64,000 nt of DNA, from the NCBI RefSeq assembly GCF_024139115.2, contig NW_026943205.1, positions 806,001 to 870,000 of the forward strand, given 5' to 3'. This DNA comes from Armigeres subalbatus (lineage: Eukaryota > Arthropoda > Insecta > Diptera > Culicidae). Under the pieces are notes generated by a model, which had not been told where the DNA came from, ran no database searches, and worked only from the letters and a program-made list of their open reading frames with translations. Numbering within the stretch: position 1 is the first letter of the stretch; each line of letters opens with the position of its first letter. Positions 34,661 through 45,374 of this stretch are shown in pieces. The position numbers and the translations under genes are program-made.

Positions 34661-37600
34661 TTATGCTTTGTTCTTTGCAGGAAGTTTGTCTGAAATCAAC
34701 TTTCTCTTGTTACTCTTCTCAACAATACGCATTTTGAATCACTAACTGCCATAGGCGTGAGTCTCGGTCTAGGGGGGGCCATGGCACCAGCTGGTGGGAT
34801 GTAATTTTCAAAGGCGATTTAAAGCACTGCCCCAACAAACATTCACTAGTTTAACTAACATCAGTGTGATGATTCAGTTCAGCACTGTGTTGAATTATGT
34901 CTGTACTATTTCTTATCGCAACTTCTGTTCAGGCTTTGTTCACACAATTTTGGAGAAGTTATACAGCTACAACATCTCATTTTGAAAAACAACTTTATTA
35001 CCTGATTCGTTAAACCTTTAATAAGCATTTTATTCAACTACATGTAAATTTTTCAAAAATAATAACGCATTAGAGTAACATCATCAAGATCTCCATTGAA
35101 CACACGTATTGCAATTGCTATTTTCATATAATCATTTTAAAATTTTCCTAAATCAGGTCTCGAACTGTTGACATTTGATCATCCGCCGGTAACGTTGCCA
35201 TCCGCGCCATCCTTGATTTGTAAGTTATGATTTACTCAATGCAAAACATAAATAATCGTACGGCTGAATATGAATCATAATTGGACTCTTAATCAACAAG
35301 TCAATCTGTCAAACTACAGTTTGTTAGTAACTGTACAAGATTCTTATTTCAACCATTGTTCAGCCAGTCATAACCATTGTACACTGGGAAAAAATATAAG
35401 AAAATAATGTCAAAACGATAAAATAAAATTCGTCTCCAATGATGGGGTTTATGAAAATTTAATGAATTCATGTTCGACCTTGCTCGAAATCTCTGAATAA
35501 CCTGGTTTGCGATATGATTGTGCAATCAATATCACACATGCAGCGAGTCAATAATTACACATATCGACATTTATTTACAAATAGGAAAACATTTAGTACA
35601 TAGGAAATCTGTAACAGACATGCAAAATGGTCGATTTTTATGAATTTGTTTGTGTTCGTTTCCGCACAACTTTACAACAACTGCATGAATTTTCTTCATT
35701 GCTCCAGCAATTTTGTTCGTTATATGTAATCTCCAACAGCTTTATAGATCAGGAATTAATTATGTATCACGAAAAAAATATGTATTGCCCCACGAATATA
35801 AAAAAGCTGAGTGTTCTTGACAATTAATCCAACAATGTCTTGAAAACAAATTATTATTTTCCTATCTAAATATCATTAATTCAAGCCATCGCGATTTTCT
35901 TTCGAACAGAAAAAGCATAAACTACTATTTTTTTATTATAATGTTTTTTTCCACAGTGCGATAGATCCGGTAAAAGTTAAATCCAATGGTATAGAAGGAC
36001 AAAGGTTAAGAAGGATGTCTCATGCTTGCTTATTAATCTGCTATTCAAACTCAATTCGACCACCCTTTTAGAGCATCACATCATAGTCGAACAAAGAATT
36101 TTGAGAATCATTAGTTCAGCACATTGATAAACTTCCCCAATGTGCTGAAATGTGATAAAACTAAAACGTTAGTTCGACCTCAAATAAAGGTGGTAAACAA
36201 ATAAGTAGGCCAAGCCGAATATTAGTTGGATCAAATGCTGAGATAAAATCTGTCTAGCGAATTATTCAGCATCTATTTTATTCAGCTATGAAGATTACAA
36301 ATAAGCAATAATTCAACTTAGATGCTTATTTGTAGCTTGTCGTTGTTTGTTGGGTGTGCGCATGGATTGCAATAGAAATTGTTTGACTAAGTTTATCGCT
36401 CATTCGTCCTAGAACTAACATAAAAAAATCGCGAATAATTCAATTGATTTCCAATGATGCTGTAATTGCTTCAAAACGCTGTGTCTGTGTCAACTTGTCT
36501 TCTCCATGTTACTAAATGTGGATAAGTGTGTAATCTAAGATTCAAGAATCTTCTTCGAATTATCTATAAATGAAATTCGATATGAGTATATTTCTGAAAG
36601 TTTTCAAGCATTTCCATGATTACTTAATGCATAAAGATCTCGTTTTTTTTGAAACTTGAAATTTTTGAAACTCTTTAGACGAAATTTTGCCATAATCAAT
36701 ATAAGTATTCATGCAATTCCAAAATGTATGCTATGTGCTGAAATAGTTAAGTACCGATGAACACAAATTTGGAATCCTAAAGTGTTTTTTATGAGTCATA
36801 AATTCCATGAGTCATAAAATTATGAGTCATAAATCAAATTCCAGAAAAACATAGGGTTTTTGTAGTTACTGACGTTAGGAAGAGGCTTTATTATGGTTTT
36901 CTGAATAGGTGAGAGATTTCTCTGCAAAAATCAAAGAGACTTGAGAAGCAACCAAATCGATCTGAATTGTGCTGCAAAAGAAATCTCAACAACTTTTCAA
37001 AAGGACCAAAGTAACATTTTTTCATGATTTAATTTGAATACTGCAATCAATAGCTTGCATGTTGTTATGTTGATTGCGCTATTCAAATTAATTCATAAAA
37101 AATTTTTACTTAGGTCCTTTGAAAAGTTAAGGAGAAAATGTTTTCTGATACGAACTGGTTTCTAAATCTAATTTTTTTTATCCTAAAAAACAAATTCTAA
37201 CTAAAGCAGGCACAAAAGAGTTTTCCGATGATCCTTATGAAATCGCCAAAAAATTAAATGGAACAAGATCTTTTGAGGATTATAAAAATATTTCTTTAAT
37301 GCAATCTCTGTTGTGAGTGCGAAGGTTGCCTAAGTTTTGTCCTAATATGTACATGTGCTCATTTTGATGTAGTTGCTTCAGTCTTTTTTGAAGCGGATGG
37401 TAGTTTAATAGAACAGAAATATTTATATCTTACTACAATTATGTTTTTATGTTTCTGCGACCAGGATACTAGTCAAACAAATGCAGAACAAATTTATTAT
37501 TTTAAGCTTAGGATTGGATTTAGCTTAAAAATCGAGAAAATGTTCCCGGAGCTCCAACTTAAATATTTCGATGCTTTGCTGAACAAATGGTCATAGATGT

Positions 37601-37875
37601 GATAACGCAACAAAAAATATGTTTATAGAATTCATAATCAAAATTAAGAAATATGTGGGACATATGTAAATGAAATAAAAACTGAACAAGTTGGAATTAC
37701 TTTTCAAAATTTTCTGGGGGGGGGGCCACAAGTAGGTCTGGAGGGGGGCAGGCCCCCCTTATTTACGCCAATGGCACATAACCGAACTCAGAATCATGCT
37801 AGAAAATTTCACTGGTAAGTTTTCCAGTTCCTGGTGATTGCAAATTGGAAAAATAATCTCAACTTAACCTTTAGT
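34661..37875. other. AT-rich intergenic region
   Basis: About 3.2 kb lies between the two convergent host genes. No transposon is obvious over most of it. A G-run (nine or more G) at about 37717-37726 and nearby GGGGGGCAGGCCCCCC may form strong secondary structure. A weak exon candidate at 35157-35219 is listed separately. Confidence 0.5.
35157..35219 (+). other. Possible orphan 63-nt exon
   Basis: The sequence is bounded by a plausible acceptor (TTTTCCTAAATCAG) and a strong donor (GTAAGT). One frame is open, reading LELLTFDHPPVTLPSAPSLI, with phase 1 at both ends, so it could be skipped without a frameshift. It is more GC-rich than its surroundings. No neighbouring exon is recognised, so this may be chance. 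Confidence 0.2.
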
Positions 37876-38104
37876 TTTAGTTCGGAAAATGTATTGGAGG
37901 GTAACCGCCCCTTCGGTGGGGTTTGATCCCACGACCCCAGTTCGCATGACAGGTGCTTTGGTTTCATCAGTACCCGCAAAGCTGCGGTGGACGACGGAGG
38001 TCCTTCGTAGCTTAGTAGGGAAAGCACCTGTCATGCGAACTGGGGTCGTGGGATCAAACCCCACCGAAGGGGCGGTTACTCTCCAATACCTTTTCCGAAC
38101 TAAA
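37876..38104. mobile_element. Foldback element containing a tRNA-like arm
   Basis: Arms of about 82 bp (37878-37959 and 38021-38102) are nearly perfect inverted copies, beginning TAGTTCGGAAAA and including GGGGTTTGATCCCACGACCC. The ~60-bp loop holds the 5' part of a tRNA-like sequence. The right arm completes it (38001-38071). A transcript of either strand would fold into a long hairpin. Confidence 0.85.
38001..38071 (+). other. tRNA-like sequence (tRNA-derived, probably not a functional gene)
   Basis: It folds as a cloverleaf. The acceptor is TCCTTCG with CGAAGGG, the D stem GCTT/AAGC, and the T stem GTGGG/CCCAC is perfect. The anticodon loop CATGCGA would give TGC, but position 33 is A instead of U. 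The anticodon stem has a mismatch and the T loop (ATCAAAC) departs from the TTCRANY consensus. An A-box (TAGCTTAGTAGG) is present and the B-box is weak. The 3' half is duplicated inverted at 37907-37959. Confidence 0.5.
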
Positions 38105-38159
38105 TCTATCACATGTTGTACATATGCATAATCAAGTTTCAGACATAGTAATTAATTTC

Positions 38160-40817
38160 CACTCCGGGTGGCTTAATACCCGGCATATAGGCAATTAGCT
38201 TTGAATGTACTATAATCCAATGTTATGCGCCAACCGATGCTGCCGACCTGCAAGACAAAGAGAACTTCTACAGTCAACTCAATACCGTTGTAGATAGAAT
38301 TCCGAAGGGTGATATCAAGATCTGTTTGGGCGACTTCAATGCGAAGATCGGATCCGACAACTCGAACCATGAGCGCATTATGGGACGCCATGGTCTCGGA
38401 GAAATGAGCGAAAACGGAGAGCTGTTCGCAGAATTTTGTGGTAATAACGACATGGTGATCGGGGATCGCTCCTCCCCCATCGACCGGTTCACAAGGTCAC
38501 GTGGGTCTCCGTGACGGCTTTACAGAAAATCAAATCGACCACATCTGCATCAGCCGAAAATGGAAACGGAGCCTTCTTGATGTACGGAATAAACGTAGTG
38601 CCCATATCGCATCTGATCATCACCTCCTCATCGGCGAAATACGCCTGCGCATTGCGCGGATTCGTCGGCAGGAGGAAAGAGTTGGACGACGATTCAACAC
38701 ACGCCGACTGGAAGATGCCACGGTGAAACGGTCCTTCGTTGAAGAACTGGAGACACGTGATGGAGATATTCCGGAAGGTGGCAGCGTGGAAGACCAATGG
38801 ACCGCCATCAAGAATGCCTTCATCGCCACCAGCGAGAACAATCTGGGCGAACTACGCACCCAGAGAAAACAATGGATCACCGATGAGACCTGGAGAAAGA
38901 TAGAGGAGCGAAGAGAAGCCAAAGCCGTGATAGAGCGATCGAAAACCAGAGGAGCCAAAGTCTTAGCCCGTCAACGATACGCGGCTCTTGAGAAGGAAGT
39001 AAAACGCTCATGTCGACGGGACAAGCGAGCGTGGGCAGACTCTCTGGCCGACGAAGGAGAGAGAGCCGCCGCAACCGGGGACATTCGCCTCCTCTACGAT
39101 ATCTCACGACGCTTAAGCGGGGCGAAGATGAATGCAACGATGCCTGTGACAGACGCGAATGATCAGTTATTGACCGACCCAACTGACCAGCTGAAACGCT
39201 GGTTTGAGCACTTCGAACAACTTTTACAAGTGCCAGCCAGGCCATCACCACCTCGGCATGATCTGCCTAGGATCCGACGTATAACACGCGTCAATACCGA
39301 AGCTCCATCACTGCTAGAGATTCAAACAGCCATCCAAAGCATGAAATCGAATAAAGCCCCTGGGATCGATCGCATATCAGCCGAGATGCTCAAAGCTGAC
39401 CCCATGACATCCGCTCAACTACTGCATCGTTTATTTCGTAATATCTGGGACACCGCAACTTTCCCGGTCGACTGGATGCAAGGTATCTTAGTGAAGGTGC
39501 CCAAAAAGGGTGACCTGACTGTATGCGATAACTGGCGAGGCATTATGTTGCTGTGTACCGTTCTCAAAGTTCTGTGCAAAATTATCCTAGCCCGGATTCA
39601 GGAGAAGATCGATGCGACTCTCCGGCGGCAGCAAGCCGGATTCCGTGCCGGAAGATCCTGTGTGGACCATATTGTCACGCTCCGCATCATTCTGGAGCAG
39701 GTCAACGAATTCCAAGAGTCCCTTTACTTGGTATTCATTGACTACGAAAAAGTATTCGACCGTCTCAATCACGAGAATATGTGGGGCGCCCTGAGACGCA
39801 AGGGAGTTCCTGAGAAAATCATCGGCCTCATCGAGGCACAGTACGAGGCCTTCTCGTGTAGAGTGCTGCACAATGGGGTCTTGTCCGACCCTATCCGGGT
39901 CGAAGCTGGTGTGAGGCAAGGATGTATTCTATCACCGTTACTGTTCCTCATCGTAATCGACGAGATTCTGGTAGATGCGATTGACCGTGAAACAAACCGC
40001 GGGTTGTTATGGCAGCCTATAACCATAGAGCACCTAAATGACTTCGAATTGGCGGATGATGTTGCACTCCTCGCACAACGGCGCTCTGATATGCAGAGTA
40101 AGCTCAACGACCTTGCCGAGCGCTCCTCTTCGGCAGGTTTAGTCATCAACGTCAACAAAACCAAGTCGTTGGATGTAAACACGGTGACTCCTTCCAGTTT
40201 CACAGTAGTCGCCCGGCTACTGTGGAGAATGTTGAAAGCTTCCAATATCTTGGTAGCCAAATGGCGTCAGACGGCGGTACCAAAATCGACATAGGCGCAC
40301 GGATCAAGAAAGCAAGGGCTGCCTTTGCGAGTTTAAGAAATATCTGGAAAACAGGCAGATAAGTGAACGCACCAAAATACGAATTTTCAAATCTAACGTG
40401 AAATCTGTGCTGTTATACGCTAGCGAAACATGGTGTGTATCAGTGGAGAACACTCAACGGCTGCAGGTGTTCATTAACAGATGCCTGCGGTATATAATTC
40501 GGGCCTGGTGGCCTCACACCTGGATCTCAAACAACGAGCTCCATTGTAGTTGTCACCAGAGGCCGATAGCAACAGAAATTCGGGATCGGAAGTGGGCTGG
40601 GTCGGCCACACTCTACGTAGGAGCGAAAACGAAATCTGTAAACAAGCATTAGACTGGAACCCAGCGGGACATCGCAGCAGAGGCAGACCCAGAAATAAAA
40701 GAAGTCGACCGAAATCTAACCTGGCAACAGGTTAAAGCGATAGCGCGCTCAGGATGTAGATCTTTCAAGTCTACCCTTTGCACCACCGGAGGTGTACAGG
40801 ATCCATAAGTAAGTAAC
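38160..40817 (+). mobile_element. APE-type LINE, family 3, 5'-truncated
   Basis: The + strand element starts inside the endonuclease (38200-38500: CYAPTDAADLQDKENFYSQL, LGDFNAKIGSD, GRHGLGEMSENGELF). It continues in the long frame at 38501-40294 and then through post-RT fragments at 40398-40735 (SVLLYASETWCV) to an ATAAGTAAGTAA tail at about 40806-40817. Other 3' pieces of the family are at 51475-51826 and 63155-63560. The endonuclease half resembles the RTE/CFDP2-type enzymes; I did not assign the clade. Confidence 0.88.
38501..40294 (+). CDS. LINE endonuclease-reverse transcriptase, long surviving ORF
   Basis: A 597-codon open frame. Residues 1-50 finish the endonuclease (ENQIDHICISRKW, then ASDHHLLIGEIRL). 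A basic linker runs from about 55 to 230. RT motifs follow: NKAPGIDRISAEMLK at about 284, VPKKGDLTVCDNWRGIMLL at about 340, QQAGFRAGRSCVDHIVTLR at about 375, VFIDYEKVFDRLNHENMW at about 412 and GVRQGCILSPLLFLIVIDE at about 470. The catalytic motif reads FELADDVALL at about 517, an ADD core with EL in place of the usual FA. The frame is lost after about residue 565 (shift near 40210). The upstream endonuclease is in another frame, so the enzyme is incomplete. Confidence 0.8.
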   Translation: MGLRDGFTENQIDHICISRKWKRSLLDVRNKRSAHIASDHHLLIGEIRLRIARIRRQEERVGRRFNTRRLEDATVKRSFVEELETRDGDIPEGGSVEDQWTAIKNAFIATSENNLGELRTQRKQWITDETWRKIEERREAKAVIERSKTRGAKVLARQRYAALEKEVKRSCRRDKRAWADSLADEGERAAATGDIRLLYDISRRLSGAKMNATMPVTDANDQLLTDPTDQLKRWFEHFEQLLQVPARPSPPRHDLPRIRRITRVNTEAPSLLEIQTAIQSMKSNKAPGIDRISAEMLKADPMTSAQLLHRLFRNIWDTATFPVDWMQGILVKVPKKGDLTVCDNWRGIMLLCTVLKVLCKIILARIQEKIDATLRRQQAGFRAGRSCVDHIVTLRIILEQVNEFQESLYLVFIDYEKVFDRLNHENMWGALRRKGVPEKIIGLIEAQYEAFSCRVLHNGVLSDPIRVEAGVRQGCILSPLLFLIVIDEILVDAIDRETNRGLLWQPITIEHLNDFELADDVALLAQRRSDMQSKLNDLAERSSSAGLVINVNKTKSLDVNTVTPSSFTVVARLLWRMLKASNILVAKWRQTAVPKST

Positions 40818-40980
40818 CCTGAATCCGAGGCTTCCCCTTGAGATCTTAAAATCTCCCATCGGGCCGAAAATGGCCTTTCGGGACCTCAAAGCGTCGGAGC
40901 ATGTTGTAATTTTCATACAAATTGCGTGGTTGATGCTCACCTGGGACTCGATGTTCACGCTGATATAAGTAAGATATTTC

Positions 40981-41236
40981 GGAATCCGTAAGATTTAGGA
41001 AGTTGTCGCCTTCTACAGATTTGTTCAGGATGAAAACCATATTGTCACAGATCATATTACTTCGGAATTCTTCCGCTTAGTGGCGCTAGTGTATATAACA
41101 TTACTTTTTGGGTTATACATTGTGGAATCCGTAAGATTTAGGAAGTTGTCGTCTTTTACAGATTTGTTCAGGAGGTCAAAAGCGTTGCAGATCATATTTT
41201 TTCGAAGCTCTTCCGCTTAGCGGCGCTAGTTTCTAT
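40981..41236. repeat. Direct repeat, two copies of ~112 bp, period 144
   Basis: Copies start at 40981 and 41125 with GGAATCCGTAAGATTTAGGA and run to a CTTCCGCTTAGNGGCGCTAG block. They differ at several sites. A third partial unit (AGTTGCCGTCTTCTA) follows at about 41249. No terminal inverted repeats are seen. Confidence 0.85.
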
Positions 41237-43705
41237 AGGAGTTCTGAAAGTTGCCGTCTTCTAAGTGTTGCCCAAATTAGCGAACCCCTATCTGAAGAAG
41301 CCCCAATTGACCTTTCCCTTCAAAAATTGTATTTTGTTTTATTGTCTCAGTCGATTCTCTGGCTTATTTAAGGTCAACTTCTCCGAAGAACCCATATTTT
41401 TTGAAACCTCTAACTATTTAAAAAATCTAAAACAAAAACCGGAAAAGTGCTGCACGTGTGAACTGGCCTGAAAAATTCACCCGATGTTTGTTCAAAATCG
41501 GGCAAATAGTAGCCCAATCTTGAAAAATAGCATTGAAAATGTTTTGTAGATTGAGGAGCATTGAGAAATGAGCGTAAAAAGCGACCCAGTGTACTCGGCA
41601 GACGGAAGTCTTAATACCGGCATTAAGACCAATAAATAGAAAAAAATCTTTGTACTTCAAAAGATTTATTAGGGAGTAATTCGGATAAATGTATATATTA
41701 GACTGTTGATATTATTTACTGAATTTATTCACGGTTTAGCATGTTGCGGTAGTTAACCTATTTCATAGAGTTACGTTTGTTTTACGGTTTTAGCCAATAA
41801 ACTAGCTGTTATAATGTATAATAGTTGTCTGTACTTACTACATTAGGTGCACGCCGCATCATGGCCGTCATGTGGCTTAGGTGGGCTTCACAATGCGTAT
41901 AGTGCGTAGCTCAAAAACCACTCGCAGCCTACCACAATGCGTCATAAAATGCAATAAAACTTCAATTCCAAAATGCTGTTTACTGTCTACGGTTGTTAAT
42001 AGCTTTTTTTAATTATTTGTTACCGTTGGTATAATTTGCAAACGTTGTTTGTTTGTTTGTTTGTATATCTAATTGATTAGTTCAATTCGTTTAACTTGCG
42101 CTGTTAAGGTGGTGTTTAAAATGTTGTCTTTCTATTCACTTGTTGCTTAGCTATATCTTAATACGAAGGAATTCTACTTGCTAATAGGTTACACCTATAA
42201 GATAAATTTGATTTACAAACAGAGCAAAAAATTAAGGAGACGGCATTCTTCGCAACCAATGAAGAAAATATGATACGTTCTGCTAATGTGTAGATCAAAA
42301 TGCACTCATTAATAGCGTAACAAACATTGATGGCATAGAAGCAAGACAAAGAAACACGACTGTTATTACTGAATACGTTTTTGGAAATGATATTTTGATA
42401 TAATTATAGTACGACTTTATTGCTGGGATAGCAGCAGATAATCCCGATTTGATTTAGTAGAGATGTATGATTCAATAATACATTTAATAGCATTTTGTTC
42501 TGTTCTAACGCAATTTCATGAATAGTATAGTAAGTGATCAAAGGCCAAGAGAATAAACATAGGGTGTCACAACTTTCACATACAATAGCTTGGATTTATT
42601 GTTTTGTGGCATTCGCCTGAACACAACCACACTCCCTTTCAGTATACTTTCATGCTTCATTTTTTCAAATCTCAATCAAATTCGCGATCGAAAACAAATT
42701 TATCTTAATTTTGGCACGCTGTTTGCCTAATAATTTATACGTACGTACGTAGGGAAGAAAGATGTTACAAAGCTCAAACGACAAAACTTAAATGTATAGT
42801 TATTCTGTTTCCTCAATACATTGTTAAGTGCAAAAATCAACAAATTTACTCCTCTTCGCAAGTGGATGCAGGATTTAATTTTATTATTTTGCCGATTATT
42901 TTTAAAATATAATACATGTGTTTGATACGATAGTCAATATTTTATATATAAATACAAAGTAGATAGAAAATAAAGTTTCATCATGGTTATAAAGAACTCA
43001 AATTTGTGTTTGACAAAGGTTTTCTTCTCAAGAAAACGTTATTAACAAACTGAATTTATTGGCATTTTTCGATCAGTGTGCTCATAACAACTGAGTCAGT
43101 TAGCTTAATCTCTTGGCAAAACAAAAACTTATAAAGATAGGTGTTTCAACCTATACAATTAGGCTCCAGAACGATGAGAACGTTACTGAAACATCTTCAC
43201 AACATAGCATTATTTATGTCGTTAATGTCGTCATATTATTTGTAAACAATCGATACAGATGCGACAAAGCAAACTATCAAATCGCTGATTCTGTAATTCC
43301 TTATAAATTCTGCTCTTGTCTTTGCTGGAACACCTATTTGTATAAACCTTTGGGGATCTCATCATCACCAACAACAATGTCGGCATCATCATCTCAAACT
43401 GACGAATGAGCGCTGTTTTGAGAAAAATACACCCTCGAACATTCCAGTCATACAACATGTAAAATGTTCAATCGTTCAATCATTTGATGGCGGCAACTGA
43501 GACCCTTGTTTGGAAAGAAACAAACAATTCGCATTGAAAATAAATTTCATCTAAAAACTAAACAATATAGTTTATGGTCCTAGCTACAAACCCGCGCCCG
43601 AGTCGGTATGAAACCCCCGCCCGCTCCCATCGTCCTTTACAAATGTATTGTGACTAATATGCGCACTACGCAAAACCCTACATACTTAGCTTCAACGCGG
43701 ATGAT
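41237..43705. other. AT-rich region downstream of fimbrin
   Basis: No coding feature is supported. On the - strand this is the region after the fimbrin stop, so part of it is probably 3' UTR. Several TTTATT sites (AATAAA on the - strand) occur and none stands out. A TTTG microsatellite is at about 42041-42063. Confidence 0.45.
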
Positions 43706-44104
43706 TTAATCGGCGAACTCGTCCACAACACCTTCCACGGTCGTCGTCGTCGTCGTTTCCGTTCCGTCTTCGATTGCACCGTTTCCGTTGGTCGTGATAA
43801 TAACCCCATTACTGTCACCCCCTCCGTTAGTTACCACTTCGATTGCTTTCGTCGTAACTGGTTCGACTACTTCCACCTTGGTAACCGGTTCCGGTGCTGT
43901 GACCGCCGCCACCACAACCGGCGTGGCAGTCGTGCCATTTTTAACACTATCCATGTTCGGCACGTAGTCCATGGCCATCAGGCACGCGAACACGGTCATG
44001 ATCATCTTCGGTTTCACCTCGGCAATGTCCTCCGGCAAGGCGTACACCCGGGCGCCGATCTTGCGCGCCATCGAGACAGCGTACTTGGCGTTTTCAAGGT
44101 TTTC
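43706..44104 (-). CDS. Fim: Fimbrin/plastin, terminal exon with long tail
   Basis: The acceptor is TTCGTTTGCAG, and the exon begins [20 protein letters not shown] at phase 0, matching the end of the upstream exon (GNAE). It encodes the last part of the fourth calponin-homology domain up to VFACLM. Fimbrins I know end within about seven residues after FACLM. Here a further 89 residues follow, starting [10 protein letters not shown]. This tail is rich in Thr, Val and Gly, with [11 protein letters not shown] near the end, and stops at TAA (43706-43708). The tail may be an insect or isoform-specific C-terminus. Fimbrin cross-links actin filaments into parallel bundles in microvilli and protrusions. 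Confidence 0.88.
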   Translation of the reverse strand, partial: ENLENAKYAVSMARKIGARVYALPEDIAEVKPKMIMTVFACLMAMDYVPNMDSVKNGTTATPVVVAAVTAPEPVTKVEVVEPVTTKAIEVVTNGGGDSNGVIITTNGNGAIEDGTETTTTTTVEGVVDEFAD

Positions 44105-44252
44105 CTGCAAACGAATATAAATGGCACCGGTTAATATTTTATTACGAATAAATGCAAAAATTACACTCTTTAGTTACATAAATAATAATCAATACATTTG
44201 AAGCAAACTGCATTATCAAAAAAATGCTGTTCCTGAAGACGTTTGTCATAGG

Positions 44253-44465
44253 TGTAATGTTCGGTAAAATGGACGAACCCTTTTGGGCAGTCTGTGAAAT
44301 GATACGATATATGTATGAAGAGAGAGAAACGATAAGTTGTAAAATGAATTTATCTTGCTGAGAATAAATTGTGACCAGAGTCGGTCTCTTGTTATCTGAA
44401 CTCCATACGAAGCAGACGTGTATATCTAAATTGTTAAAAAAGAACCCCTAGCGTTGAATATATTA
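44253..44465 (+). repeat. 5' LTR (213 bp)
   Basis: It begins TGTAATGTTCGG and ends GTTGAATATATTA. By eye it is identical to the 3' LTR over the whole length. An AGAATAAATTG stretch in the middle could carry the polyadenylation signal. Confidence 0.95.
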
Positions 44466-44467
44466 AG

Positions 44468-44477
44468 TGGCGACGAG
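44468..44477 (+). promoter_or_regulatory. Primer-binding site
   Basis: TGGCGACGAG begins two bases after the 5' LTR. It is complementary to the 3' end expected for insect tRNA-Ser(GCU) (CTCGTCGCCA). The tRNA match is from memory of that tRNA's end. Confidence 0.6.
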
Positions 44478-45374
44478 TTGAAAATCGTTTATAAGTCTAA
44501 TAAGTGAAATAGTTAAATAAAAGAAAGTTACTTTTCACGTAGCGGTTAGTGGAAGCGTGCGTAAAAAAAAACCGTGTAGCGTGAGACTTTTCGATTTTTG
44601 CAAGTCGTATCTTGGTACGTTAGTTAGTCAGTGAGCTGGTGAAAATTATAAGCAGCTGGCGGATAGTCAAACGTGTAGATGACAAACGGATAGTTTGGTG
44701 TAAAAGTGCAAAAATCTCCGTTAAAGGTACAAAGTCGGTGTTAAAAACGTCACGTGGACTATCAAAAGTAGTTACGCCATTACATTTTTATTCATTGTAC
44801 CGCTTGGTCCGCCATATGCGATAGGCGCAGAAGTGGAATTGACAAAAGAACCATTGTTCTGTTCAACAGAGCTTTTTTCCTGGCAAAGAGAGACGTTGCT
44901 GTGATTTTATGGTTAGGGGTGACGCAGATAAAAATACCGGACTGACATAGGTAAGGTTGGTGAAAAGCAGAAGAAAGCGAACGGTGACTACAGTGCGTCG
45001 TAAGGAACACGACGACGGTCCGACTGGCCGTATTGCGAAAGTGAGAAGCAGTAGAGAAGAAGAGTGAGTGTTCAGAGTGGTGGTACAACGGCGGTGCCCA
45101 ACAGAGCAGCCAAGGCAAACTCATCAAAGCTAACACAGCGTAAGAAGGAGCGAATTGAGAAACCGGTGGGTGAACACCGGTGAGAGCAACGTTGGAGAAG
45201 TCGAGCGTCGGTGAGGAAAACGTGTTGGTGAGACAAACAGGCGGGTGAGATAGTTGTCGTTGCGGTGACTATCCGTAATACCAAAAGAGAGTAAGAAGCA
45301 GCATATCAAGTAAGTGATTTCACGCTAATTGTATTTCATTCAGTGGCACCTATTGATTAAATTTTCTCATCAGT

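Noticed and set aside
38620..40260. Several - strand open frames
   Set aside because: They are antisense shadows of the family 3 LINE endonuclease-RT, which has clear motifs on the + strand.
44639..44824. Short + strand frame after the 5' LTR as an extra retroelement gene
   Set aside because: It falls in the untranslated leader, has no motif, and the gag start at 45375 is clear.
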